Positions 1 through 8,116 of a stretch of DNA of 64,000 nt are shown piece by piece. Numbering within the stretch: position 1 is the first letter of the stretch; every line of letters begins with the position of its first letter. The stretch comes from Nostoc sp. KVJ3 (GTDB lineage: Bacteria > Cyanobacteriota > Cyanobacteriia > Cyanobacteriales > Nostocaceae). The DNA is taken from positions 2,147,501 to 2,211,500 of the forward strand of contig NZ_WWFG01000001.1 of the NCBI RefSeq assembly GCF_026127265.1. The letters are read 5' to 3'. The position numbers and the translations under genes are program-made. The notes below the pieces were generated by a model, which worked only from the letters and a program-made list of their open reading frames with translations, searched no databases and was not told where the DNA came from.

Positions 1-103
1 TTCGGATTTTGAATTTTGGATTTAATGAGTGTTTAACTAATTGCAACCATCTTTGGTATTTATTCAGTCAACTCCTCAATCTAAAATCTAAAATCTAAAA
101 TTC

Positions 104-418
104 CTAGACTTCTGGGAATAGAACTTGTCTAATCTTGTCTTCATCCCCAGGTGCGACTGTAACAATAGCTCGCTTATATTGGGGCTTATAACCGATAAAT
201 TTACCAACGCGCCGCTTTTTACGTGGTGGTAAGGTGGTGTTGACTTTTACAACCTTGACCTGAAATAAGTCTTCGATCGCAGCCTTGATTTCTGGCTTAG
301 ATGCCTTTGGAATTACTTCAAAGGTGTACTTATTTTGTTCCATCAAGATAGTCGCTTTTTCGGTGACTATTGGGCGACGTACTAAGTCGGCAAGATCGCG
401 GGGGTCAAAGCTAGGCAC
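104..418 (-). CDS. rplW: Large ribosomal subunit protein L23
   Basis: This 104-residue protein matches bacterial L23, which binds 23S rRNA domain III at the exit of the peptide tunnel and docks trigger factor and SRP. The N-terminal RPIVTEKAT block and the basic loop PPRKKRRVGKF near residues 65-75 are the family signature, and the length is normal. The start ATG overlaps the end of rplD by 8 nt, so the two genes are probably translationally coupled. The gene is third in the L3-L4-L23 order of the S10-type operon. The next gene expected (rplB) would lie beyond the left window edge, after about 100 nt of AT-rich spacer. Identification is firm. Confidence 0.97.
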   Translation of the reverse strand: MPSFDPRDLADLVRRPIVTEKATILMEQNKYTFEVIPKASKPEIKAAIEDLFQVKVVKVNTTLPPRKKRRVGKFIGYKPQYKRAIVTVAPGDEDKIRQVLFPEV

Positions 419-1046
419 TGTAGACCTCCTGAATTTTTTCTAGGGCTGATGCCGTAACTACAATTTTGTCAGCGTGCAGTAAATCAAAAACATTTAGCTG
501 GTCGGCTGCAATTAGTTTTAAATTTTCAATGTTGCGGGCTGACAAATAAACATTATCTGTATCCGCAATTTCAGACAAAATTAAGAGTGCCTTGCTTTCT
601 GGTGCTACTCCCCAACGGGCAAGTGCTGCTACTAAGTCTTTAGTCTTCGGGCGAGATAGTTCGGTGCTAAATTCTTCTACTACGATCAAGTCATCAATAC
701 GACTCACAAATGCTGTCCGCAGTGCTAAACGTCGCTCTTTGCGGTTCAACTTGAGGTTAAAGTCTCTGGGTTTTGGCCCAAAGATCACACCACCACCACG
801 CCACAGAGGTGAACGAATAGACCCAGCACGAGCGCGACCAGTACCTTTTTGTCGCCAAGGTTTGCGACCGCCGCCTCTAACTTCCGCACGAGTTTTTGTA
901 CTGGCATTTCCTTGACGAGCATTAGTCAATTGCCGTACCAAGGCGCGGTGTACAATGTGAGACGCTGTTTCTTCCTTGGCAACGCGCAACTCGAAGGTCG
1001 TCTCGCCGACCTGTTCTCCTTGCCAATTTTTAACTACGCTTTCAAC
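411..1046 (-). CDS. rplD: Large ribosomal subunit protein L4
   Basis: L4 binds 23S rRNA and lines the peptide exit tunnel. The protein (211 residues from this start) carries the characteristic tunnel loop with RGGGRKPWRQKGTGRARAGS near residues 60-80 and the GPKPRDF block after it. An in-frame ATG 11 codons further upstream (1079) would add residues encoded by a repetitive spacer, so I place the start at MVESVVKNW; an AAGGA-type ribosome binding site lies about a dozen bases before it. Its 3' end overlaps rplW by 8 nt. In E. coli L4 is also the operon's autogenous repressor; whether this holds here is not visible. Confidence 0.96.
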   Translation of the reverse strand, partial: VESVVKNWQGEQVGETTFELRVAKEETASHIVHRALVRQLTNARQGNASTKTRAEVRGGGRKPWRQKGTGRARAGSIRSPLWRGGGVIFGPKPRDFNLKLNRKERRLALRTAFVSRIDDLIVVEEFSTELSRPKTKDLVAALARWGVAPESKALLILSEIADTDNVYLSARNIENLKLIAADQLNVFDLLHADKIVVTASALEKIQEVYSA

Positions 1047-1152
1047 CATCTTTCTTATTTGTCCTTTGTCATCTGTCATCTGTCATTTGTCTTTTGCCAT
1101 TTGTCCTTAGCCAATGACTACTGACTAATGACTTTTGACTAATGACTTTTGA
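1047..1152. repeat. Short repeats in the rplC-rplD spacer
   Basis: The spacer between rplC and rplD consists mostly of short degenerate repeats, variants of TGTCATTTGTC and ACTAATGACTTTTG, typical of Nostoc intergenic DNA. It separates two genes that are close together in most bacteria. The same family forms the hairpin after ndhN (3290-3326). Confidence 0.7.
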
Positions 1153-1785
1153 CTATCCCACTACTTTTGCAGGTACAACACTTACTAGAGCGCCTGGTTT
1201 ACCAGGAATGGCTCCCTTAATTAGTAATAAATTGCGTTCTGCATCAACTCGCACTATGGTCAGCTTACGGATTGTGATGCGTTTACCACCTAAACGTCCT
1301 GCCATCCGCTTACCTGGATAGACACGACCGGGCGTTGTACCAGCACCAATAGAACCTGGCGCTCTGTGGTTTTTGGAACCGTGTGACATAGGCCCACGAG
1401 CAAAGTTGTTGCGCTTCTGGTTTCCCGCAAAACCGCGACCGATGCTTGTGCCGACTACATCGACAATTTGACCCGCACTAAAAATATCTGCTTTAATCTG
1501 TTGACCTAAAGCATAATCACTAGAATTATCAGTGTGATATTCATTTAGGTGACGCAATGCTGGGGCAGATGATTTAGCCAAATGACCCAGTAGTGGTCTG
1601 TTGAGTGCCTTTGGTTTAACTTCGCCAAAACCAACTTGAATGGCAAAGTAACCGTCGGTTTGTTTCGTTTTAACTTGTGTTACGGTGCATGGCCCTGCTT
1701 GAATGACAGTCACAGGAATGGCTACTCCTGCTTCGTCAAATATTTGGGTCATGCCCAGCTTGGTGCCGAGAATACCTACAGACAC
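1153..1785 (-). CDS. rplC: Large ribosomal subunit protein L3
   Basis: L3 is a primary 23S rRNA binding protein that reaches the peptidyl transferase centre. The 210-residue protein opens with SVGILGTKLGMTQIF and contains the basic stretch FARGPMSHGSKNHRAPGSIG followed by the GRVYPGKRMAGRLG motif around residues 130-165, all diagnostic. The start is GTG at 1785, preceded by a strong AAGGAGA Shine-Dalgarno sequence about 10 nt upstream. It is the first gene of the minus-strand ribosomal cluster and follows an unusually long untranslated region (1786 to about 2240). Cyanobacterial S10-type operons commonly begin at rplC because rpsJ is located elsewhere. Confidence 0.97.
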   Translation of the reverse strand: MSVGILGTKLGMTQIFDEAGVAIPVTVIQAGPCTVTQVKTKQTDGYFAIQVGFGEVKPKALNRPLLGHLAKSSAPALRHLNEYHTDNSSDYALGQQIKADIFSAGQIVDVVGTSIGRGFAGNQKRNNFARGPMSHGSKNHRAPGSIGAGTTPGRVYPGKRMAGRLGGKRITIRKLTIVRVDAERNLLLIKGAIPGKPGALVSVVPAKVVG

Positions 1786-2240
1786 AGTAACTGGTTCTCC
1801 TTTCTACTTGCTGACCTTGGAATTGGACTCTAGAGGACACGCTTTGTACGCATCAGTTTAGGCTGGGTTAGCCTACGAAATTTGGAATGGTTTTAGTAAA
1901 CCAATCCAAATGCTTTTGGGACACAACAAACCGTGTCCGTACTGCTTGGTGAATCTGTTTAGCTTCACTCAATAGATCACCAGAACAGCTACAATTCTCT
2001 TCTCTTTGGAAGGAGTAACTTCTGGAATCAATGCAAGGCGCTACAGTTTTAAGCTGTGTGCAGCAATGCTTTCGTCCAAGCAATTGCTTTGGCACGTTCT
2101 GGAGGCAGCGCTGTCGGCGGGTTTTCCGATTGGTATACGCCCTTCTAGACGTTTTCCCGGAGTTGGCTACTGCCGTGTTGCAGTTGGACTTAAGCGGTTT
2201 TTACCGCCCAGTATCCGTTAACTGAGACTGACGTAATGCC
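1786..2240 (-). promoter_or_regulatory. Long leader region upstream of rplC
   Basis: About 450 nt upstream of rplC hold no convincing gene on either strand. The region is less AT-rich than ordinary spacers here and contains small inverted repeats, for example a GCGGT/ACCGC stem at 2194-2207 and an ACAG/CTGT stem near 2040. I read it as the promoter and 5' leader of the ribosomal operon. Short open frames on the plus strand (2006-2225) lack family resemblance and look fortuitous. Whether it is an L4- or L3-responsive leader cannot be told from sequence alone. Confidence 0.4.
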
Positions 2241-2799
2241 ATGAAACCAACATTGCTGCTCAGTTTTACTTCCTTAAATACCTTAAACTATTGTTTAAGA
2301 TTTAGCCGCTTTTTCAGAGGCACAGGAGTAAATTGACTCTGGAGCTTAGGATTGGCTTTGATTGTTCATCCATAAGTTCCAATGTTTACCTGAAAGCTTT
2401 CTTAGTTTACCAGTCTACGAGCAATCTGAGTTAGATTATCCAATTTGGATTAAATCATCAGCTTTTAATGCTAACACTACCTCAGAATGACAGTAAAATG
2501 TCTACCTAATTTGCGTGTTTGGTCACAATCTAATAATATAAATTATTTATTTATGTTTGTCTAGTAATTTATAGAGTTATTTTTGGGGAGTGGGGAAGAG
2601 GCAGGGGAGCAGGGGGAGTGGGGAAGAGGCAGGGGAGCAGGGGCAGGGGAGCAGGGGGCAGGGGGCAAGGGGGAGAATAAAAAATTACCTCCTTTTCCCC
2701 TCTGCCTCTTCTAAATGCCCAATGCCGAAAAAAATGCTTTGAATCTATCGGTTCAAGGTAAATAATAGAGATATCTAAGTGGGATAACGACGAAAATCT
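2241..2799. other. Spacer and promoter region before ndhN, with G-rich repeat
   Basis: No gene is seen. Bases 2581-2670 are a purine-rich tract of repeated GGGGAGCAGGGGG and GTGGGGAAGAGGCAG units, partly complemented by the pyrimidine tract at 2690-2712 (CTCCTTTTCCCCTCTGCC). The same family occurs at 48393-48575, 54358-54465 and 55706-55849. The ndhN promoter should lie between this tract and 2800, but no clear -10/-35 pair stands out. Confidence 0.6.
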
Positions 2800-3276
2800 A
2801 TGGCACTAATTACCACTGGCAACGGTTTAATCCGCGATCTGGAAAAATTTGGCGCTCTTGGAGTGTATACACCTCTGGAAGGGGGTTATGAAGGTCGATA
2901 TCAGCGCCGACTACGCGCAGCTGGCTATACTACCCTCCACATTACTGCTAAGGGACTGGGCGACGTAGCTGCGTATCTCACAAGAATTCATGGAGTTAGA
3001 CCTCCTCATCTTGGGAAAAAAAGTACTGGTAGTGGTGCGGCGGTAGGTCAGGTGTACTATTTACCACCTATTCTCAATTCTCATCTAGAACAGCTACCAC
3101 CAAAGTCAAAGGGGCTGGTTTTGTGGATTATTGAAGGGCATATTCTTTCCAATGAGGAACTTGAGTATTTAACGAATTTGCCTCAGTTAGAACCACGAGT
3201 CAGAGTAGTAATCGAGAGAGGAGGCGATCGCTCTTTCCGTTGGACTTCTCTAGAAAAAACTTTGTTAGCTAGTTAG
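2800..3276 (+). CDS. ndhN: NAD(P)H-quinone oxidoreductase subunit N
   Basis: NdhN is a cyanobacterial and chloroplast-specific subunit of the thylakoid NDH-1 complex, which accepts electrons from ferredoxin for cyclic electron flow and respiration. The 158-residue protein is the normal length. It begins MALITTGNGLIRDLEKFGAL and contains the conserved GRYQRRLRAAGY and RGLGD-like (KGLGDVAAYLTR) segments and a VYYLPP block. There are no membrane segments, in keeping with its position in the hydrophilic arm. It stands alone, divergent from the ribosomal cluster; this ndhN-rplC neighbourhood is known from other Nostoc-type genomes. Confidence 0.95.
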   Translation: MALITTGNGLIRDLEKFGALGVYTPLEGGYEGRYQRRLRAAGYTTLHITAKGLGDVAAYLTRIHGVRPPHLGKKSTGSGAAVGQVYYLPPILNSHLEQLPPKSKGLVLWIIEGHILSNEELEYLTNLPQLEPRVRVVIERGGDRSFRWTSLEKTLLAS

Positions 3277-3289
3277 TCCTTTGTTATTG

Positions 3290-3326
3290 GTCATTAGTCA
3301 TTTGCTTAAAACTAATGACTAATGAC
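3290..3326. terminator. Hairpin of the ACTAATGAC repeat family after ndhN
   Basis: A 12-bp perfect stem, GTCATTAGTCAT (3290-3301) with ATGACTAATGAC (3315-3326), lies 13 nt after the ndhN stop codon. There is no uridine run, so termination is possible but not shown. It belongs to the same repeat family as the rplC-rplD spacer. Confidence 0.4.
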
Positions 3327-3443
3327 TCAATTCCATCAGCATTTCAATAATGCTGAGTCGAAAACCACAAGATAAAAATAGTCGCCGTGAAGCTTCGTTA
3401 ACACCTGCTGTATCTAGATAAAGCAGAGGTTGTAATTAAGGTT

Positions 3444-4130
3444 TTAATGTTGTTGGTGAGCGAATTTATAACCACCCCATAGAGAAAGAGCGATCGCAAT
3501 CACTAGCAAAATCGGTATGCTATACCAAGGAAACTGGGATAAGGGTAAATGGGCTGCTGCACGCAGTCCGATGCTGGCGTAGGTCAACGGTAATATGTAA
3601 ACTACAACTTTCAGGGCAACTGGTAATGTCCCAGGATCAAAGAAGGTTGCCCCTAAAAATGACATGGGGATTATTATAAAATTATTGTAGAGTCCGACTG
3701 ATTCGAGCGATCGCACACTCAAGCCCACAATTACGCCTAACCCTGCAAATACCGAACAATTTAGCACCACCAACAGTAGAAATAGTGGGTTGAGAAAATT
3801 CCAGTTTCCAGTCAACAGCAGCGCTACCAAAATCACGGAACTAGATGTCATCAACCCCCGCACTATTCCCGCCAGCATTTTTCCGATATGTAAGGCTAAA
3901 GGATGTATAGGAGTTAACAATAATTCCTCGAAGGTTTTGCTAAATAGTCTGTCTCCACAAATCGAAAATGTAAAATTGGTATTAAATTCTAGTAAGGGCT
4001 TTAGCCCTGAAATTAGGGTTAAAGCCCTTACTGCCAAACTTTGATTATTGACACATATTATATTTAGATAAGTTGCTATTTTTCTCAATAAAAAAATATC
4101 GCATAGAAAGTTACAGGCAATTACAGCCAA
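3444..4130 (-). pseudogene. ABC-2 type transporter permease, N-terminally truncated
   Basis: From about residue 57 (ICGDRLFSKTFEELLLTPIHP) to the end this frame looks like an ABC-2 family export permease: the conserved cytoplasmic helix DR-F---EELL-TPI and then five hydrophobic segments ending with KFAHQQH. Family members normally start with 80-100 further residues containing a membrane helix and the periplasmic loop. Here that part is replaced by unrelated codons, including RALTLISGLKPLL, which is simply the translation of the palindrome at 3991-4032. The frame is open, but the product would lack the first membrane unit, so I treat it as a remnant broken by the insertion. No ATPase partner gene is adjacent. 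Confidence 0.65.
3991..4032. repeat. 42-bp palindromic repeat inside the permease remnant
   Basis: AGTAAGGGCTTTAGCCCT (3991-4008) pairs with AGGGTTAAAGCCCTTACT (4015-4032) around a 6-nt loop with one G-U pair. It lies exactly where resemblance to the ABC-2 permease family stops. Confidence 0.8.
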
Positions 4131-4205
4131 GACTAGGCATACTGAAAGAGCGAGAAAACTTTAGACCACTCCCTAGCAAATCGGCGTGAAGGTGATTAAG
4201 CAACA

Positions 4206-4745
4206 ATGAGACGTAAAACCACTGGTAGATCGGCTACTACTTCTAAACCCTCTATTTTCCAATCCCCTATGTTTAACCTCTTCACTATTGCAATTATGGG
4301 AGGGGTGTTGATTTTGGGGATTGGGATTGGCATTGCTTTTAGTTCTACAACCACGTTAGCCCCCTCAAATGTGGCTTCTCGTGAATTCATTGACACTAAA
4401 GCACCAAACCCTGAAATTTGTGTGCAGTATGGAGCTAGCGCGATGGTAATGGACGCTAGACTATTTGTTACTCTCAACCCCTTTAATGTTTATGTTGCGC
4501 AACCGAGTATGCGTCCTGGATGCGTGATCCGACAAAATAACTGGGCGCTTTTAGAGCAACGCAAGTTGGTGACATCAGATCAGGTAAATGAGTGCAAAAA
4601 TCGCCTGAACACCTTTGGTTTTACAGGTAACTTAGACAGTGACAAACCTGATATTAGGTGTATATATCAAAATGAAGCTGCTCAAAACTTCTTTACAGCT
4701 CAACCGGGAGCAGTTGGAACACCTCAAGAAACTGATAGATTTTAG
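4206..4745 (+). CDS. DUF3172 family membrane-anchored protein
   Basis: The 179-residue protein fits the cyanobacterial DUF3172 family. It has a basic N-terminus, one membrane segment (about residues 25-46, TIAIMGGVLILGIGIGIAF) and a conserved soluble domain with SREFIDTKAPNPEICVQYGA, the VTLNPFNVYVAQP block, a PGCVIRQNNWALLEQ block and a C-terminal NTFGFTGNL segment. The cysteines in ICVQYG, PGCV, ECKNR and RCIYQN are family features. The function is unknown. The gene has its own start 70 nt beyond the permease remnant and converges on the DeoR-type regulator. A decayed second copy of the same family lies at 31253-31462. Confidence 0.85.
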   Translation: MRRKTTGRSATTSKPSIFQSPMFNLFTIAIMGGVLILGIGIGIAFSSTTTLAPSNVASREFIDTKAPNPEICVQYGASAMVMDARLFVTLNPFNVYVAQPSMRPGCVIRQNNWALLEQRKLVTSDQVNECKNRLNTFGFTGNLDSDKPDIRCIYQNEAAQNFFTAQPGAVGTPQETDRF

Positions 4746-4757
4746 ATTTGGGCATGA

Positions 4758-4850
4758 GGCATGGAGAAGAGACAAGGGAGACAAGGAAGAGGGGGAAGAC
4801 AAGGGAGAGAGATTGATTCAATAATTCCCCCTTGTCCTCCTTGTCTCCTC
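4758..4850. repeat. Inverted purine/pyrimidine repeat between convergent genes
   Basis: Tandem GACAAGGGAGACAAGGAAGAG units are followed by their complement (CCCCCTTGTCCTCCTTGTC), giving a long imperfect hairpin between the convergent DUF3172 gene and the regulator. It could serve as a bidirectional terminator, but no uridine run follows it. Confidence 0.5.
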
Positions 4851-4902
4851 AATCCCTAATCCCCAGTCCCTAGCGATCGCATCTGCTCGCATCAGATCGT
4901 GG

Positions 4903-5661
4903 TTACTCATCGCGGATAATGGTTAAACCTAAAGCTTTGTAGGCACTCAGCATACTATTAGAGACTGTAGGTGCTGTTACAAGGTAAGTCAGGGCATGAA
5001 TGGACTCCACTAGATAAGGAGCAGCCGTGTCCAATTTTTCTGCTGTCACTAATCCTACTACCTCAGCCGATCCAGCAATCATGGCTCGTTTAACGTGGGC
5101 TTCGTCTAGATTAGGTACACTAATCCCAATCTCTGGATGCAAACTGCAAACCCCCAACATGCACAAATCTGCACGAATCATCCGTAATGTTTCAATGGTG
5201 ACAGTACCCACATTCACCAAGGCTTTTTTGTAAAGTTGTCCACCTAACATCACAACCTCTATATGAGGATGTTCTGCTAAAGCAAGGGCGATGGGCGGAC
5301 TATTTGTGATCACTGTCGCTTGCAAATCTAGGGGCAAATGCCGTGTCACCTGAAGAGTTGTCGTACCTCCATCTAAAATTACCACCTGTCCTTTACAAAC
5401 TAATTTTGCTGCTGTCCGAGCGATCGCTTCCTTTTCTTTGGGTGCTTGCTTTTGGCGATCGGCATAACTTGCGGTGGCTGGAGATTTAAGCAGCGCTCCC
5501 CCATGAACACGTTGCAATAGTCCAGTTTCTGCTAGTTCTCGCAAGTCCCGCCGAATCGTATCCTCAGAAACCTTCAGAACAGCACTAAGTTCTGTCGAAA
5601 GTACCTTTTTATCACGACGCAGAATTTCTAAGATGAATTGTCGTCGTTCAGCAGTTAGCAT
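4903..5661 (-). CDS. DeoR family transcriptional regulator
   Basis: The 252-residue protein has the DeoR layout. An N-terminal winged helix (about residues 5-55) contains VSEDTIRRDLRELAETGLL and the GGAL hinge. A sugar-phosphate sensor domain of the ribose-5-phosphate isomerase-like fold follows, with LDGGTTTLQVTRHL, TNSPPIALAL and LGGQLYKKALVNVG. These regulators usually respond to a phosphorylated sugar. I start at MLTAERRQF, which has AGGAAA about 9 nt before it; the frame stays open for 37 codons upstream, but those codons cover the repeated sites at 5674-5745. It is divergent from a transketolase-like gene, a likely target. Confidence 0.88.
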   Translation of the reverse strand: MLTAERRQFILEILRRDKKVLSTELSAVLKVSEDTIRRDLRELAETGLLQRVHGGALLKSPATASYADRQKQAPKEKEAIARTAAKLVCKGQVVILDGGTTTLQVTRHLPLDLQATVITNSPPIALALAEHPHIEVVMLGGQLYKKALVNVGTVTIETLRMIRADLCMLGVCSLHPEIGISVPNLDEAHVKRAMIAGSAEVVGLVTAEKLDTAAPYLVESIHALTYLVTAPTVSNSMLSAYKALGLTIIRDE

Positions 5662-5673
5662 AATTAATTTTCC

Positions 5674-5745
5674 TGAAATTGCGTTTTTGAACTTGAAATT
5701 GCACGTTTGTGAGTTTATACTTATTGGTATGCAAGTTTGTGTACG
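5674..5745. promoter_or_regulatory. Three spaced direct repeats, candidate regulator sites
   Basis: Repeat 1 TGAAATTGCGTTTTTGAACT (5674-5693) and repeat 2 TGAAATTGCACGTTTGTGAG (5694-5713) abut each other. A weaker third copy, TTGGTATGCAAGTTTGTGTA, begins at 5724. The TGC cores lie 20 and then 30 bp apart, two and three helical turns, so all face the same side of the DNA. They sit just upstream of the DeoR-type start and about 220-290 bp before the divergent transketolase-like gene. Confidence 0.5.
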
Positions 5746-5962
5746 GTAATCCGTAAGTTCAATTGAATTCAAGCATATTCATGCACAGTTAAATGTATTG
5801 ATTGTGGCATTTAATGAAACCAGATACTTCCAAGTACTTGGCTGACTTTAATTTGAAAAATTCTTGGCTAATTGTTGCCCAATCTGGGTTTTAACAATTT
5901 TTTTTGGTAGTGCGCTTATCCGTTCCGTGTGTTCAAATAGCTTTTTATTCAGTAAATAAACC

Positions 5963-7876
5963 ATGACTATTATTGATACTCAATTTCCAATTGACCTCGG
6001 TGCTTACCAATTTTTAGCGCTCAATCCAGCAAATTCGAGCCTGACAGATGAACAGCGAGAGACTCTAAAAGCAAATATTCAACTCTGCCGGGATGCGATC
6101 GTCTTTTTCACTGCAACTGGCGCTGCTAGCGGAGTGGGTGGTCATACTGGTGGGCCATACGATACAGTTCCAGAGGTAACGATCCTCGATGCCTTTTTCC
6201 GGGGAGCATCGGAGCAATTTGTGCCGATTTTCTTCGATGAGGCAGGACATCGAGTTGCTACTCAATATCTGATGGCAACGTTGCATGGTGACTTACCTGC
6301 CGAGCAACTTTTACGTTATCGCCAAGCAAATTCCCATTTGCCAGGACACCCCGAACTAGGATTAACCCCTGGTGTGAAATTTAGTTCTGGCCGCCTGGGA
6401 CATCTTTGGCCTTACATCAATGGTGTAGCAATGGCAAATCCAGGCAAAGCAGTTTTTTGTCTCGGTTCTGATGGCTCACAGCAAGAAGGTAACGATGCTG
6501 AAGCTGCTCGCTTGGCTGTTGCTCAACATCTCAACGTCAAGCTGATAATTGATGATAATGATGTAACGATCGCTGGACATCCTTCTAAATATTTACCTGG
6601 TTTCAGTGTCGCCAAAACCTTAGAAGGTCATGGCTTGAAAGTACTTCAGGGAGATGGCGAAGACTTAGACGATTTATACCATCGCCTGTGTGAAGCTGTA
6701 AATACTCCCGGAGCGATCGCTCTCATTAATAAACGCCCGATGTGTCCTGGTATTGAAGGTTTAGAAGGCTCTACTCATGGTCATGATGTAATTTCTGTAG
6801 ATTTAGCAATTAAATATCTAGAATCTCGTGGACAAACTGCGGCGATCGAATACTTGAAGAGTATTGAAAAACCCAAGCAAACATACACATTTCTAGGTTC
6901 CAGTGATAAATGGGGCGCTAACCGAAATGTTTTTGGTGAAGCAGTGGTAGCTGTTCTCAGTCGCATGAGTGAGGCGGAGCGCAAAGAAAAAGTCAAGGTC
7001 ATCGATAGCGATCTAGAAGGCTCCTGCGGGTTGAAGAAAATTCATGATGCATACCCGGAAATATTTATTTCCTCCGGCATTATGGAACGGGGCAATTTCT
7101 CTGCTGCTGCTGGATTTGGTATGGAGAAGGGCAAGCAAGGTATTTTTGGGACTTTCAGCGCCTTCTTAGAAATGTGTATCTCAGAAATCACGATGGCACG
7201 GCTGAACTATTCCAATGTCCTTTCCCACTTTTCCCATGCAGGTATAGATGACATGGCAGATAATACCTGTCATTTCGGTTTGAATAATATGTTTGCCGAC
7301 AATGGCTTAGATGATGGCTATGCAACACAATTGTACTTCCCGGCAGATGTTAACCAAATGACAGCTTGTGTAGAAGCTGTGTTTCATGAGGCTGGACTGC
7401 GGTTTATTTTCTCCACTCGTTCCAAAGTGCCCAATATTCAGGACAGCAACGGCAATGATTTATTTGGAAGTGGCTACAAATTTGTTCCCGGTAAAGATGA
7501 AGTTATACGAGAGGGAACGCAAGGCTATATCATCAGTTTTGGTGATGCTCTCTACCGTGCCGTTGATGCTGTAGAGCGTCTTAAGCAAGAAGGGCTAGAC
7601 GTTGGTTTAATTAACAAACCGACTTTAAACATCATTGATGAAGAAATGATTACCAAAATTGGTAAGGCTCCTTTTGTTCTTGTAGTAGAAGCCTTCAATC
7701 GGCGGACAGGGTTAGGCAGCCGTTTCGGTTCTTGGTTGCTAGAGCGCGGGTTGACTCCCAAATATGCCCATCTTGGAACTCATAAAGAAGGTTGCGGTGG
7801 CTTGTGGGAACAGTACCCATATCAAGGCATCGATCCAGTGAGCATTATCAACAAGGTGAAGGAGTTAGTTGGGTAG
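5963..7876 (+). CDS. Transketolase-like thiamine diphosphate enzyme (single chain)
   Basis: The 637-residue protein has all three transketolase-type regions. The N-terminal pyrophosphate-binding domain carries GSDGSQQEGNDAEAARLA, ending in the DDND of the GDG-N motif (about residues 168-205). The pyrimidine-binding domain includes IMERGNFSAAAGFGMEKGKQG and a FSAFLEMCISEI segment, and a C-terminal domain ends with GTHKEGCGGLWEQY. It differs in detail from the canonical Calvin-cycle transketolase, so the substrate is uncertain; transfer of a two-carbon unit between sugar phosphates is the likely chemistry. The divergent DeoR-type regulator supports a role in sugar-phosphate use. A TCAATAC-type inverted-repeat element follows. 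Confidence 0.8.
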   Translation: MTIIDTQFPIDLGAYQFLALNPANSSLTDEQRETLKANIQLCRDAIVFFTATGAASGVGGHTGGPYDTVPEVTILDAFFRGASEQFVPIFFDEAGHRVATQYLMATLHGDLPAEQLLRYRQANSHLPGHPELGLTPGVKFSSGRLGHLWPYINGVAMANPGKAVFCLGSDGSQQEGNDAEAARLAVAQHLNVKLIIDDNDVTIAGHPSKYLPGFSVAKTLEGHGLKVLQGDGEDLDDLYHRLCEAVNTPGAIALINKRPMCPGIEGLEGSTHGHDVISVDLAIKYLESRGQTAAIEYLKSIEKPKQTYTFLGSSDKWGANRNVFGEAVVAVLSRMSEAERKEKVKVIDSDLEGSCGLKKIHDAYPEIFISSGIMERGNFSAAAGFGMEKGKQGIFGTFSAFLEMCISEITMARLNYSNVLSHFSHAGIDDMADNTCHFGLNNMFADNGLDDGYATQLYFPADVNQMTACVEAVFHEAGLRFIFSTRSKVPNIQDSNGNDLFGSGYKFVPGKDEVIREGTQGYIISFGDALYRAVDAVERLKQEGLDVGLINKPTLNIIDEEMITKIGKAPFVLVVEAFNRRTGLGSRFGSWLLERGLTPKYAHLGTHKEGCGGLWEQYPYQGIDPVSIINKVKELVG

Positions 7877-7894
7877 GGAGTGGAGAGTGGGGAG

Positions 7895-8030
7895 TCAATA
7901 CGGTTCGGTTAAGGTTTTTTGATGGAAATTCTAGAGCGTAAAGACGCGATAAATCGTCGTCAAGACGAAAAAATCATTATTGTAGAGACGGCGATTCATC
8001 GCGTCTCTTGCCTTAACCGAACAGTATTGA
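7895..8030. mobile_element. 136-bp inverted-repeat mini-element (MITE-like)
   Basis: The ends TCAATACGGTTCGGTTAAGG (7895-7914) and CCTTAACCGAACAGTATTGA (8011-8030) are inverted repeats with one or two mismatches. Inside, AAAGACGCGATAAATCG and GGCGATTCATCGCGTCTC form a second imperfect inversion. There is no coding capacity. It has the form of a non-autonomous element mobilised by a transposase encoded elsewhere. Confidence 0.75.
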
Positions 8031-8116
8031 GTGGGGAGTGGGGAATGGGGAATGGGGAAGAAATTACCAATGCCCAATGCTCAATGCCCAATGCATAGCT
8101 GCTTTCAATAAACGGA

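Noticed and set aside
592..1124. Two open frames on the plus strand opposite rplD
   Set aside because: They are antisense shadows of the L4 gene with basic, low-complexity translations and no ribosome site.
2006..2225. Overlapping short plus-strand frames in the rplC leader
   Set aside because: Two frames overlap each other, neither resembles a family, and the region reads better as a leader or spacer.
4639..4824. Short frame across the end of the DUF3172 gene
   Set aside because: It is out of frame with the real gene and mostly translates a purine-rich repeat.
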